Assembly (NCBI GenBank): GCA_963748095.1
Contig: CAVVIO010000069.1
Location: 105,244-169,243, forward strand
Length of the DNA: 64,000 nt
Direction: 5' to 3'
Source of the DNA: CAVVIO01 sp963748095
Lineage (GTDB): Bacteria; Bacteroidota; Bacteroidia; Bacteroidales; UBA10428
Shown here: one piece after another, positions 1 through 6,804 of the stretch
Position numbering within the stretch: position 1 is the first letter of the stretch
Layout of the letters: each line of letters begins with the position of its first letter
Notes under the pieces: generated by a model
What the model saw: the letters and a program-made list of their open reading frames with translations, nothing else
The model's database searches: none
What the model was told of the DNA's origin: nothing
Made by a program: the position numbers and the translations under genes

Positions 1-260
1 GCTGTAAGCATGCCGAATTCCTCTTTTACTTTTTTGAGCCAGGGAAGCCCTTTTTTTCCAACTCCCTCAAAGGCATTTGGCCGTGTACGGGGTTTCCAGA
101 TTCCGGCACGGAAAACTTTTATGCCATTGTCATGAAGCTGCCGGGCTGTTTCCATCACCTGTTCTTCTGTTTCGGCGCTGCACGGGCCCGCCATCACCAG
201 GGGACGTTCCATGCTGATCCCCTCTAATTCAAACTTTTCAAGATTTAAATCTATTCCCAT
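1..260 (-). CDS. 3-deoxy-7-phosphoheptulonate (DAHP) synthase, partial at window edge
   Basis: Only the first 86 residues are inside the window; the gene runs off the left edge. It starts at the ATG at 260, six bases after the pheA stop, so the two are co-transcribed and probably translationally coupled. The N-terminus contains GPCSAE and, about 25 residues on, RAGIWKPRTRPNAFEGVG, the substrate-binding signatures of the AroF/KDO8P-synthase-like (type I-beta) DAHP synthases. The enzyme condenses PEP with erythrose 4-phosphate, the first step of the shikimate pathway. In Bacteroidetes this protein often carries a C-terminal chorismate mutase domain; that part is not visible here. Expression should be set by the attenuators upstream of pheA. 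Confidence 0.9.
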   Translation of the reverse strand, partial: MGIDLNLEKFELEGISMERPLVMAGPCSAETEEQVMETARQLHDNGIKVFRAGIWKPRTRPNAFEGVGKKGLPWLKKVKEEFGMLT

Positions 261-266
261 GATGTT

Positions 267-1127
267 TTATTCTAAAATGGTTTTACCTTTTGTATATTCT
301 CCGAAAATTTGCAAACCCGTGATAAAAGGGCCGATAGCCCCGAGGGCCTGCTTGTAAAGTGTATAGTCATCGATTTCCACATCGAGGTAGAACTGGTATT
401 CCCAGTCCTGACCGATAATTGGCATCGATTGTATTTTAGCAAGGTTTAATTCGTAATACGATAGAATGGAAAGTACTTTTGACAGGCTTCCGATCTTATG
501 AGCCAGAGCGAAAGTCATGGATGCCTTGTTGATATTTTCATTCGGATGTAGCTTACCGTTTTTGTCTTCCAGGATCAAAAAACGGGTATAGTTCATTTTA
601 TTTGTTTCTATACCCGGGGCAATAATTTCAAGTTTGTATTTATCTGCTGCCAGCCTGCTGGAAATAGCTCCGACTCCTGTCAGTTGTTTATCTGCAATTT
701 CTTTGGCACTAAGCGCGGTATCGGCGCTGTCGATGAGTTTAATATGCGGGTACTCTTCAAAGAATTTCTGACATTGCAGAATTGCCATCGGGTGGGAATA
801 GACCTCTTTAATATCCTTGATATCCTGACCGGGAAGCGCCACTAAATTCTGCTTAATACGAAGGTATATTTCGCCGATAATGGTCATGTTCGATTCGAGG
901 AGTAACGTGTAATTGGGCAGTATACTTCCGGCCAGTGAGTTTTCTATGGCAGTGATCCCGTAATCTACATGACCGGTTTTAAGAGCTTTGAACAGGTCTT
1001 TAAAAGTATTTCTAGGAACGATTTCTATCTCATCATTTTCGAAATATTTTAAAGCTGCTATTTCATGAAAAGCCCCGTATCCTCCCTGAATGGCTATTCG
1101 TTTGACTTTTGGGATTATTTCATTCAT
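267..1127 (-). CDS. pheA: Prephenate dehydratase with C-terminal ACT domain
   Basis: A 286-residue protein converting prephenate to phenylpyruvate in phenylalanine synthesis. The periplasmic-binding-like catalytic domain spans about residues 10-190. It includes the active-site TRF triplet at 181-183 and the ITAIENS segment near 58-64. An ACT domain follows (about 203-280), with GSLSKVL near 213 and KIQSMP at 231-236. The latter corresponds to the allosteric ESRP motif but is degenerate, so the strength of Phe feedback inhibition is uncertain. The length is normal for a monofunctional bacterial enzyme. It is the first structural gene of an operon that continues into DAHP synthase and lies behind two tandem Phe/Tyr leader-peptide attenuators. 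Confidence 0.95.
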   Translation of the reverse strand: MNEIIPKVKRIAIQGGYGAFHEIAALKYFENDEIEIVPRNTFKDLFKALKTGHVDYGITAIENSLAGSILPNYTLLLESNMTIIGEIYLRIKQNLVALPGQDIKDIKEVYSHPMAILQCQKFFEEYPHIKLIDSADTALSAKEIADKQLTGVGAISSRLAADKYKLEIIAPGIETNKMNYTRFLILEDKNGKLHPNENINKASMTFALAHKIGSLSKVLSILSYYELNLAKIQSMPIIGQDWEYQFYLDVEIDDYTLYKQALGAIGPFITGLQIFGEYTKGKTILE

Positions 1128-1143
1128 AATTCAGATATTAAAA

Positions 1144-1166
1144 AAGGCCCCTTGTTCCGGGACCTT
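1144..1166 (-). terminator. Attenuator 2: intrinsic terminator directly before pheA
   Basis: On the minus strand AAGGTCCC (1166-1159) pairs with GGGGCCTT (1151-1144) across a 7-nt loop, followed by a run of T. It sits 17 nt before the pheA start and immediately after the stop of leader peptide 2. A competing 9-bp helix can form between GGACTTTAT (1201-1193) and ATAAGGTCC (1168-1160), which would remove the 5' half of the terminator stem. These are the expected mutually exclusive structures of transcription attenuation. Confidence 0.85.
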
Positions 1167-1272
1167 ATACTAATTTATTTGTAATAAAAGATATAAAGTC
1201 CTTGTGTTTTACCCTGAAATAGAAGTAAAAGTAAAAATACCCGCTATTGAATATGTTTTTCTTTTTCATCAT
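1165..1272 (-). CDS. Phe/Tyr-rich leader peptide 2 of the pheA operon (35 aa)
   Basis: A 35-codon reading frame starting MMKKKNIFNS and continuing with GYFYFYFYF, four alternating Tyr-Phe pairs, then a Phe-containing tail. It ends at a TAA overlapping the attenuator 2 terminator. Alternating UAU/UAC and UUU/UUC codons would stall a ribosome when charged tRNA-Tyr or tRNA-Phe is scarce, favouring the antiterminator helix. Leader peptides rich in the pathway end product are the hallmark of attenuation. The unusual point is that this is the second such peptide in one leader. Translation is inferred from the codon pattern; no strong ribosome binding site is visible. Confidence 0.8.
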   Translation of the reverse strand: MMKKKNIFNSGYFYFYFYFRVKHKDFISFITNKLV

Positions 1273-1290
1273 ACTTCGTTGTACAAATAA

Positions 1291-1319
1291 AAAAAGTCCC
1301 GAAATTTTCGGGACTTTTT
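1291..1319 (-). terminator. Attenuator 1: intrinsic terminator between the two leader peptides
   Basis: On the minus strand AAAAAGTCCCG (1319-1309) and CGGGACTTTTT (1301-1291) form an 11-bp stem with a 7-nt loop and a T tract. An alternative helix pairs GGGGCTT (1349-1343), just after the leader peptide 1 stop, with AAGTCCC (1316-1310). A third pairing, TGCAAATAA (1393-1385, inside leader peptide 1) with TTATTTGCA (1344-1336), would block that antiterminator. The geometry fits classical ribosome-dependent attenuation. Confidence 0.85.
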
Positions 1320-1350
1320 ATACAATATTATATAATGCAAATAAGCCCCT

Positions 1351-1404
1351 TCAGGTTATCCAAAAGTAAAAATAAAAGTAAGCGTTATTTGCAATAGTTC
1401 TCAT
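1351..1404 (-). CDS. Aromatic leader peptide 1 of the pheA operon (17 aa)
   Basis: An ATG-initiated 17-codon frame, MRTIANNAYFYFYFWIT, ending in TGA. It carries three Tyr-Phe pairs followed by Trp. It begins about 20 nt downstream of the -7 box of a good Bacteroidetes promoter, so it is the first thing on the transcript. The TGA sits directly before GGGGCTT, the 5' arm of the antiterminator, so a ribosome that reaches the stop codon would cover this arm and allow termination. A ribosome stalled at the Tyr/Phe codons would instead cover the anti-antiterminator arm. The added Trp codon suggests partial sensing of tryptophan. Confidence 0.85.
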   Translation of the reverse strand: MRTIANNAYFYFYFWIT

Positions 1405-1423
1405 TTCGTAATTTTAACAGGTA

Positions 1424-1454
1424 CAAAATTAAGCAAAGTTTTATATAATCCAAA
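1424..1454 (-). promoter_or_regulatory. Bacteroidetes-type promoter of the pheA attenuator operon
   Basis: On the minus strand a -33 TTTG (1454-1451), a 19-nt spacer and a -7 TAATTTTG (1431-1424) match the Bacteroidetes consensus TTTG / TAnnTTTG exactly. Transcription should start near 1418, leaving about 290 nt of leader before pheA. The promoter lies 36 nt past the clpP stop, so pheA is transcribed independently of clpP. Confidence 0.75.
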
Positions 1455-1490
1455 TAAACATATGAAATTAGTTATTTTCAGGATTATTTT

Positions 1491-2099
1491 TTAACTACCT
1501 AATTTCATCTCAAATATCTTATCCACAATCCCGTATTCAACCGATTCATTGGCATTCATCCAGTAGTCCCTGTCAAAATCCTTTAATATCTGTTTCAAAG
1601 GCTGATTGCAGTTTTTGGATAAAATTTCTGCAGAAATATTTTTGGTTTTAATGATTTGTCTTGACTGAATTTCCAGATCGGCAGCGCTTCCCTGTACCAT
1701 TCCAACACTCGGCTGGTGGATCATGACTTCACCCAGCGGAAACATATACCGTTCTCCTTTTTCTCCGGCAGAGAGAAGGATCGATCCCATGGAGGCTGCC
1801 AGGCCCATACATACTGTTGAAACAGGAGAGGAGATCAAAGCCATGGTATCCAGGATCGAAAATCCGGATGATACGATCCCGCCCGGGCTGTTAATAAAAA
1901 AAGTAATCTTTTCACCGGGTTTCACCGATTCAAGATATAATAATTTACTTACAAGGTCCTGTGCAGAATCATCGTCTACAGGTCCCCAAAGAAATATTTT
2001 TCGTTGTTCCAGAAATTTTAGGTCAATTATTTTCTGAATTCCCTGGTTTTTTCCAGTTTGTTCCTGTTCTTCTTCGTTTTTAAATTTTTCAGTTATCAT
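1491..2099 (-). CDS. clpP: ClpP-family serine protease (ATP-dependent Clp protease proteolytic subunit)
   Basis: A 202-residue ClpP fold. The catalytic serine is in MGLAASMGS (Ser103), the histidine in MIHQP (His128) and the aspartate in FDRDYWM (Asp178), so the triad looks complete. The SPGG oxyanion motif is at about 71-74. It would form the tetradecameric barrel degrading proteins unfolded by ClpX or ClpA/C. No clpX, tig or lon gene is adjacent, unlike the usual tig-clpP-clpX arrangement, so this may be a second, stand-alone ClpP paralogue of the genome. The charged, Gln-rich N-terminus replaces the usual propeptide. Confidence 0.9.
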   Translation of the reverse strand: MITEKFKNEEEQEQTGKNQGIQKIIDLKFLEQRKIFLWGPVDDDSAQDLVSKLLYLESVKPGEKITFFINSPGGIVSSGFSILDTMALISSPVSTVCMGLAASMGSILLSAGEKGERYMFPLGEVMIHQPSVGMVQGSAADLEIQSRQIIKTKNISAEILSKNCNQPLKQILKDFDRDYWMNANESVEYGIVDKIFEMKLGS

Positions 2100-2305
2100 T
2101 TGAGTTATTTTTTACTATTTACTATTCGTGTGCTATTTAACCATTTGGTATGCCAGTAAAATTAGAAAAATAATCTGTGTGATACCCTGTTTTTTAAATC
2201 TTCTTTTTTTTGCCTGAATGGTAATCTCCTGTTTTGTTTGGATAAGTTTTACTTATTAGTATTTATTTCATTCATAAGAAGGAGACTGCTTCGCTATCGC
2301 TCGCA

Positions 2306-2396
2306 GTGACGGTTAGGAGCGAGTTTTTGCCTGTTGTGTCAGTAAGGACAGAATTTTTGCTTGAAATAACGGTTAGAAGAGAATTTTTCAGCTCTC
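2306..2396. repeat. Three degenerate ~30-nt direct repeats in the clpP/ABC-F intergenic region
   Basis: Three successive copies of a unit resembling GTGACGGTTAGGAGCGAG followed by TTTTTGC begin near 2306, 2336 and 2367. They share the GGTTAG(A/G)A core and a G-A-G-TTTTT half, but copy 2 is diverged. The whole 2100-2430 gap (331 nt) has no plausible gene. It also holds a GC-rich stretch around 2286-2310. Such short intergenic repeats are often dispersed genome-wide; function unknown. Confidence 0.4.
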
Positions 2397-2430
2397 GCTC
2401 AAATAACAATATTTTACTTTAAAAATGTAT

Positions 2431-4293
2431 TTACATAATCTCACTTAACTGCAACCACCTGTCCGATTTTTCTTCCAATGATTTTAACAAGATACCCAGC
2501 TTTTCCGATTTTTCCAGCAACTTATCGGAAGCGAGAGTCCCGGAATATAAAGAGGCTTCGAGAGTGGCTTTTTCCTGTTCCAATGCTTCTATCTCTTTTC
2601 CGAGCTGCTCGAATTCCCTTTTTTCCTTATAACCCGGTTTTTTGTATTTTTCAGTTGTAGCGGTAACATCCTTTTGTTTTTTGATTTTGTTTTCAGAAAG
2701 GGCTGTTTTATTGGTTTTATTTTCCTTTTCGCGATAAACGGAATAGTTTCCCGGAAAATCCTTTATGTTCCCTTTGTCCTGAAAAACAAACAGGTGGTCC
2801 ACGATGCTGTCCATAAAAAAACGATCGTGTGAAACAACGATCACGCATCCGGGAAAATCGGCCAGGTAATCTTCAAGGATATGCAGAGTCATGATATCGA
2901 GATCGTTGGTAGGCTCATCGAGGATCAGAAAATTGGGGCTTTTCATCAGTACCGTACATAAATAAAGCCTTCTTTTTTCACCTCCGCTTAATTTCGAAAT
3001 ATAACGATATTGCGAATCGGGCGTAAATAGAAAGTGGTTCAGGAATTGCGAAGCGGTAACAATTTTTCCGTCAGCAAGACTAATGGTTTCGGCAATCTCG
3101 TTTACAGCTTCTATTACACGCTGGTTTTCATTAAATTGTATTCCGGCCTGACGGTAATATCCAAATACAATGGTTTCGCCATATTCGATATTACCTGAAT
3201 CGGGCAACAGCTTTCCGGTGATTGCATCGAGCAGGGTGGATTTTCCACAGCCATTTTTACCAATGATCCCAACTTTGTCGTATCGGTTGAAGTTATAACT
3301 GAAATTATCAATATAAGTAATCCCGTCGTAACTAACCGACAGGTTCCGGACTTCCAGTATTTTTTTACCAAGCCTTTTAACACCCGTATTTAATTCAATC
3401 TCCTTATCGGAACGTTTTTTCGATGCCTGTTCTTTCAGATCATAAAATGCATCGATGCGGTATTTGGCTTTTGAACTTCTTGCCTGCGGCATCCGGTTCA
3501 TCCAGTCCTGTTCTTTCCGTAGCAGGTTCTTTGCTTTTTCTACGGTGGCCATTTCTTCTGCCAGGCGTTGTTCTCTTTTTTCGAGAAAATAGGTATAATT
3601 ACCGGCGTAACTGTAAATGTTTTTATTGTCAATTTCCAGGATGTCGGAACATACACGGTCGAGAAAATACCTGTCGTGCGTGACCATCAGTATGGTTTTT
3701 CCTGAGTTTAACAGGTAATCTTCCAGCCATTCAATGCTTTCCAGGTCGAGATGGTTGGTAGGTTCATCGAGCAGCAAGCAATCAGGATCCGAGATCAGCA
3801 AATTAGCCAGCGCTACCCGTTTTTTCTGCCCGCCAGAGAGTTCACGGATCGGTTGATGGTAATTATCGATATTCAACCGGGTTAATATTTGTTTTACACG
3901 CGATTCGTAATCCCATGCTTCCAGCAGGTCCATTTTTGCCAGCACTTTAGCCAGTTTTTCTTCCGGCCCGTATTTCAATACTTCCTCATAGGAACGTATT
4001 GCTTTCATTACATCATCCGATGATTGAAATACTTCATTTATAACAGTATTGTTTTCGTCCAGTACCGGGTTTTGTTCCAGAAAACCTGTTTTTATATCGG
4101 GGTGGATAAGTATATTTCCTGAATCGGGAGTGTCTGTGCCTGCAAGAATATTTAAAAGCGATGTTTTGCCGGTACCGTTTTTCGCTACAAGAGCCACACG
4201 GTGTTGCTCGTTAAGCAACAGGGATAAATTTTCAAAAAGTACCAGGTCGCCGTATGATTTGGTGATGTGTTCTGCCTGAATAATAGTCCTCAT
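2431..4293 (-). CDS. ABC-F family ATPase, Uup-like
   Basis: A 620-residue soluble protein with two ABC domains and no membrane segment. ABC1 has a Walker A of AKNGTGKT near residue 37, signature LSGGQKKR near 153 and Walker B LLLDEPTNHLD. ABC2 has GKNGCGKST near 344, LSGGEKRR and LILDEPTNDLD. The linker contains the Uup-type stretch with WMNRMPQARSSKAKYR, and the C-terminus (about 540-620) is a charged coiled coil. ABC-F proteins act on the ribosome; Uup-type members are linked to ribosome quality and to branched-DNA binding through the coiled coil. The first Walker A residue is Ala rather than Gly. It is monocistronic by spacing. Confidence 0.9.
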   Translation of the reverse strand: MRTIIQAEHITKSYGDLVLFENLSLLLNEQHRVALVAKNGTGKTSLLNILAGTDTPDSGNILIHPDIKTGFLEQNPVLDENNTVINEVFQSSDDVMKAIRSYEEVLKYGPEEKLAKVLAKMDLLEAWDYESRVKQILTRLNIDNYHQPIRELSGGQKKRVALANLLISDPDCLLLDEPTNHLDLESIEWLEDYLLNSGKTILMVTHDRYFLDRVCSDILEIDNKNIYSYAGNYTYFLEKREQRLAEEMATVEKAKNLLRKEQDWMNRMPQARSSKAKYRIDAFYDLKEQASKKRSDKEIELNTGVKRLGKKILEVRNLSVSYDGITYIDNFSYNFNRYDKVGIIGKNGCGKSTLLDAITGKLLPDSGNIEYGETIVFGYYRQAGIQFNENQRVIEAVNEIAETISLADGKIVTASQFLNHFLFTPDSQYRYISKLSGGEKRRLYLCTVLMKSPNFLILDEPTNDLDIMTLHILEDYLADFPGCVIVVSHDRFFMDSIVDHLFVFQDKGNIKDFPGNYSVYREKENKTNKTALSENKIKKQKDVTATTEKYKKPGYKEKREFEQLGKEIEALEQEKATLEASLYSGTLASDKLLEKSEKLGILLKSLEEKSDRWLQLSEIM

Positions 4294-4436
4294 TATATCC
4301 CTGTAAGTTTAAATTTAAACCGGAAATACACTTTGTTATTAACTGTTGTGCAAAATTAGTTGAATTGATTTAACTTAAAACCATTATTTTTGATGATAAA
4401 TAATATAAAACCACATTGGTAAATTATGCAACCCTG

Positions 4437-5090
4437 ATGAGAAGAAGCGAAAGATTTAAGAAAATTCTGGAATATTTCCAGGAAAATCAGCCGGTTGCCG
4501 AAACGGAGTTGCATTATACCGATCCTTACCAGTTAATTGTTGCAGTAATTCTTTCGGCACAATGTACCGACAAGAGGGTGAATATGATCACACCGGCGCT
4601 TTTTGAGAAATATCCCGATGCTTTAAGCATGTCGCTGGCTCAGCCTGAAGAGGTATTTGAATCTATTAAAAGCTGTTCATATCCGAATAATAAAGCCAAA
4701 CATCTGGTTGGGATGGCCCGGATGCTGACAGATGAATTTAAAGGTATCGTTCCCTCCGAAACGGAAGAACTACAAAAATTACCGGGGGTTGGCCGTAAAA
4801 CTGCCAATGTGATTGCTTCAGTAATTTATGACAAACCGGCCCTGGCAGTTGATACACATGTTTTTCGGGTAGCAGCAAGGCTCGGATTGACGGAAGGGGC
4901 AAAAAACCCGCTTGCAGCCGAGAAGCAGCTGATCGAATATATTCCTGAGAAACTGATACCGATTGCACATCATTGGCTAATTCTTCACGGACGTTATGTT
5001 TGCACGGCCCGGAAGCCAAAATGTTATGAATGCAAATTACTGGAATTCTGTAATTATAAAGAAAAAAATCTGATACCGGGAAAAGAATGA
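4437..5090 (+). CDS. nth: Endonuclease III (base-excision repair glycosylase/AP lyase)
   Basis: Removes oxidised pyrimidines and nicks abasic sites. The ATG at 4437 is chosen over an in-frame TTG 21 nt upstream because it aligns with known Nth N-termini, giving 217 residues. The helix-hairpin-helix LPGVGRKTAN carries the catalytic Lys121. The catalytic Asp139 is in VDTHVFR. The C-terminal [4Fe-4S] cluster has the exact spacing C-x6-C-x2-C-x5-C (Cys189, 196, 199, 205). The gene is divergent from the ABC-F gene and its stop overlaps a tiny downstream frame. Confidence 0.96.
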   Translation: MRRSERFKKILEYFQENQPVAETELHYTDPYQLIVAVILSAQCTDKRVNMITPALFEKYPDALSMSLAQPEEVFESIKSCSYPNNKAKHLVGMARMLTDEFKGIVPSETEELQKLPGVGRKTANVIASVIYDKPALAVDTHVFRVAARLGLTEGAKNPLAAEKQLIEYIPEKLIPIAHHWLILHGRYVCTARKPKCYECKLLEFCNYKEKNLIPGKE

Positions 5091-5167
5091 CTCCTGAAAA
5101 AATATTTTTTAGTAAAACACATGAAAAAATATCAGCAATAGTTGATAAAATCTTTAAAGAAATGTAA
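5087..5167 (+). CDS. Possible 26-aa frame overlapping the nth stop (ATGA)
   Basis: The ATG shares four bases with the nth stop codon, a geometry typical of translational coupling, and the frame reads MTPEKIFFSKTHEKISAIVD and six more residues before TAA. It is Lys/Ile rich with amphipathic helix character. Nothing recognised. Such short frames occur by chance in AT-rich DNA, so coding status is doubtful. Confidence 0.2.
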   Translation: MTPEKIFFSKTHEKISAIVDKIFKEM

Positions 5168-5289
5168 CCATCCGCCATTATTTAACGTTTCCGTGGATGT
5201 ATCAATTTTGAATATTAAAAAAAAATGTTAATTTTACTTCGACTATACGAAGGTAATGCATTAATTCCCAAACCATAAACCTATTGGCT

Positions 5290-6228
5290 ATGCTTCACGT
5301 ACGTTTACAATTGAAATCTATTAACCTTGCGATCATTTTACTGCTATTGCTTTTAATTTCATCCTGTAAATCAAATCAGAAGAAAAAAAGCGAAGATGTA
5401 AAATTAGAGGACCTGGTTTCAGCCGATGATATCTTTAATGATATCGACAGGGCAAAGAAGATATTTTATTCCCTGCCATCTCCTCTTGAAACTGCTGTGT
5501 TGATAAAATCGGCAGGAGCCGAATACGATGAGCAGTTACTTAATCCGATAGCAAATGTTCAAAAGTATACAACAAATAAAAGTATGGCATTGAACCTGGG
5601 TATTTATACCACCGATTTGAGTTTTGCCAGCCTTTTTGATCAGGCCCAGGCCTCCATAAATTATATGAATGCTGCCAGATCGATGGCTAAAGGGCTGGAT
5701 ATTACTGATGCCATTGATGATAAAATCATGCAACGCTTAAAAGATAATCTCAATAATAAGGACGTTGTAATGGATATCATATCCGAAACTTTTCTGAATT
5801 CTTCTTCTTATCTGAAAGAAAATGACCGGGAGGAAGTTGCTGCCATTGTTCTGGTAGGAGGATGGATAGAAGGACTTTATATTGCTACGCAATTAATTGA
5901 TGATAAACCCATCAAAAATAATAAATTAGCGGATCGTACGTTAGAACAGAAACTATCTTTTAATATTGTTCAGCGAATGTTGGAAGATAATCGTTTGAAT
6001 GCCAAAAAGCAGGAAAACGAGGACATTGTTTCGTTAATTGCACAGTTACAGGATTTAAAGAAAGTTTTCGACAAGGTGAAAATTGAATCTACACAAATTG
6101 AAGTGGAACCCAATAATGAAACGAATGTTACCACATTGAAATCACAGAATAAGATTACAGTTACCCCCGAGGCTTTTAAAGAATTACAGGAAACCGTTAA
6201 AAAACTTAGAACTGAGTTTATACAATAA
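5290..6228 (+). CDS. Lipoprotein of unknown function, cassette copy 1
   Basis: I do not recognise a named family. The ATG at 5290 is preferred to a TTG two codons earlier. It gives a 312-residue protein with a lipoprotein signal ending LLLISSC (lipidated Cys26), followed by a Lys-rich linker, so it is probably anchored in the envelope. The rest looks alpha-helical, with LNLGIYTTDLSFASLF and VLVGGWIEGLYIA as the most distinctive blocks and a C-terminal helix with ITVTPEAFKELQE. It is clearly paralogous to the lipoprotein at 24,370-25,266, which shares LG(I/V)YT(T/A)DL, VGG(W/F)IE(G/S)LYIA and the C-terminal IT(V/I)(T)(P/K)E. A small secreted protein follows after 11 nt, and the same gene order recurs in copy 2. 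Confidence 0.75.
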   Translation: MLHVRLQLKSINLAIILLLLLLISSCKSNQKKKSEDVKLEDLVSADDIFNDIDRAKKIFYSLPSPLETAVLIKSAGAEYDEQLLNPIANVQKYTTNKSMALNLGIYTTDLSFASLFDQAQASINYMNAARSMAKGLDITDAIDDKIMQRLKDNLNNKDVVMDIISETFLNSSSYLKENDREEVAAIVLVGGWIEGLYIATQLIDDKPIKNNKLADRTLEQKLSFNIVQRMLEDNRLNAKKQENEDIVSLIAQLQDLKKVFDKVKIESTQIEVEPNNETNVTTLKSQNKITVTPEAFKELQETVKKLRTEFIQ

Positions 6229-6239
6229 AAGCATTAATT

Positions 6240-6680
6240 ATGAAAAAGTTTTTACATGTAGCAATAATTTCACTTGTCCTGGGATTTATATCCTATAATG
6301 TTTATCCGCAATGTAAGGGTTTTGCAAAAAAAGTGTGTAAACTGGAGTTAATACCTTATATACATGATGGGAACTATCATGCAGCGATTTTAACGGAAGG
6401 AGAAGAAGCAGAACTTTATAAAACCTTTTATTCCGGACAGGAATACAGGGTTGCCATTTGCGGATCGGATGCTTTACCCGATGTGGAATACCAGATTATC
6501 GATGCCAATAAGAATGTGTTGTACGACAACAGGGAACATAATATGTCGAGGGTTTGGGATTTTAACCTGGAAACCAGCCAGCAATTGAAAATTGAAGTGA
6601 AGGTTCCGGTAAGTAAAACCGAATCCGAATTTCCAGCCAGCGGTTGTGTATCCATCATGTTTGGATTTAAAGAGAAATAA
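6240..6680 (+). CDS. Small secreted four-cysteine protein, cassette copy 1
   Basis: A 146-residue protein with an N-terminal signal peptide (about residues 1-23, ending YNVYPQ) and a beta-rich mature part. No known family is recognised. Cysteines sit just after the signal, in KKVCK, in the central VAICGSD and in GCVSIMFGF; the same four positions occur in the partner of copy 2 (25,275-25,775). Both proteins also share YRVA(I/V)C, D-x-x-I-x-D-x-N and LYDN. Two disulfides and a small extracytoplasmic beta-domain are inferred. It follows the lipoprotein by 11 nt, so they form a two-gene operon ending in the hairpin at 6704-6734. Confidence 0.72.
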   Translation: MKKFLHVAIISLVLGFISYNVYPQCKGFAKKVCKLELIPYIHDGNYHAAILTEGEEAELYKTFYSGQEYRVAICGSDALPDVEYQIIDANKNVLYDNREHNMSRVWDFNLETSQQLKIEVKVPVSKTESEFPASGCVSIMFGFKEK

Positions 6681-6703
6681 AAAAACTGATATTTGATAAG
6701 ATC

Positions 6704-6734
6704 AGGCTGTTCATGAAAATGAGCGGCCTTTTTT
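6704..6734 (+). terminator. Intrinsic terminator of cassette copy 1
   Basis: AGGCTGTTCAT (6704-6714) pairs with ATGAGCGGCCT (6719-6729) through a stem including two G-U pairs and a 4-nt loop, followed by six T. It closes the lipoprotein/secreted-protein operon. Confidence 0.7.
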
Positions 6735-6755
6735 GTCGGGAATTTTACAGAGTTT

Positions 6756-6795
6756 TGAGAGATGAGAGATGAAATAACTCATCACTAATCTCTCA
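6756..6795. repeat. Imperfect inverted repeat between cassette copy 1 and uvrA
   Basis: TGAGAGATGAGAGATGA (6756-6772) and TCATCACTAATCTCTCA (6779-6795) are complementary at 15 of 17 positions, with a 6-nt spacer. There is no T tract on the uvrA side, so it may be a transcript 3'-end stabiliser or a short repeat rather than a strong terminator. Confidence 0.4.
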
Positions 6796-6804
6796 CTTTT
6801 CATC

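Noticed and set aside
1723..2037. Plus-strand 104-aa frame inside clpP
   Set aside because: Overlaps the complete catalytic triad of clpP on the opposite strand; no recognisable domain.
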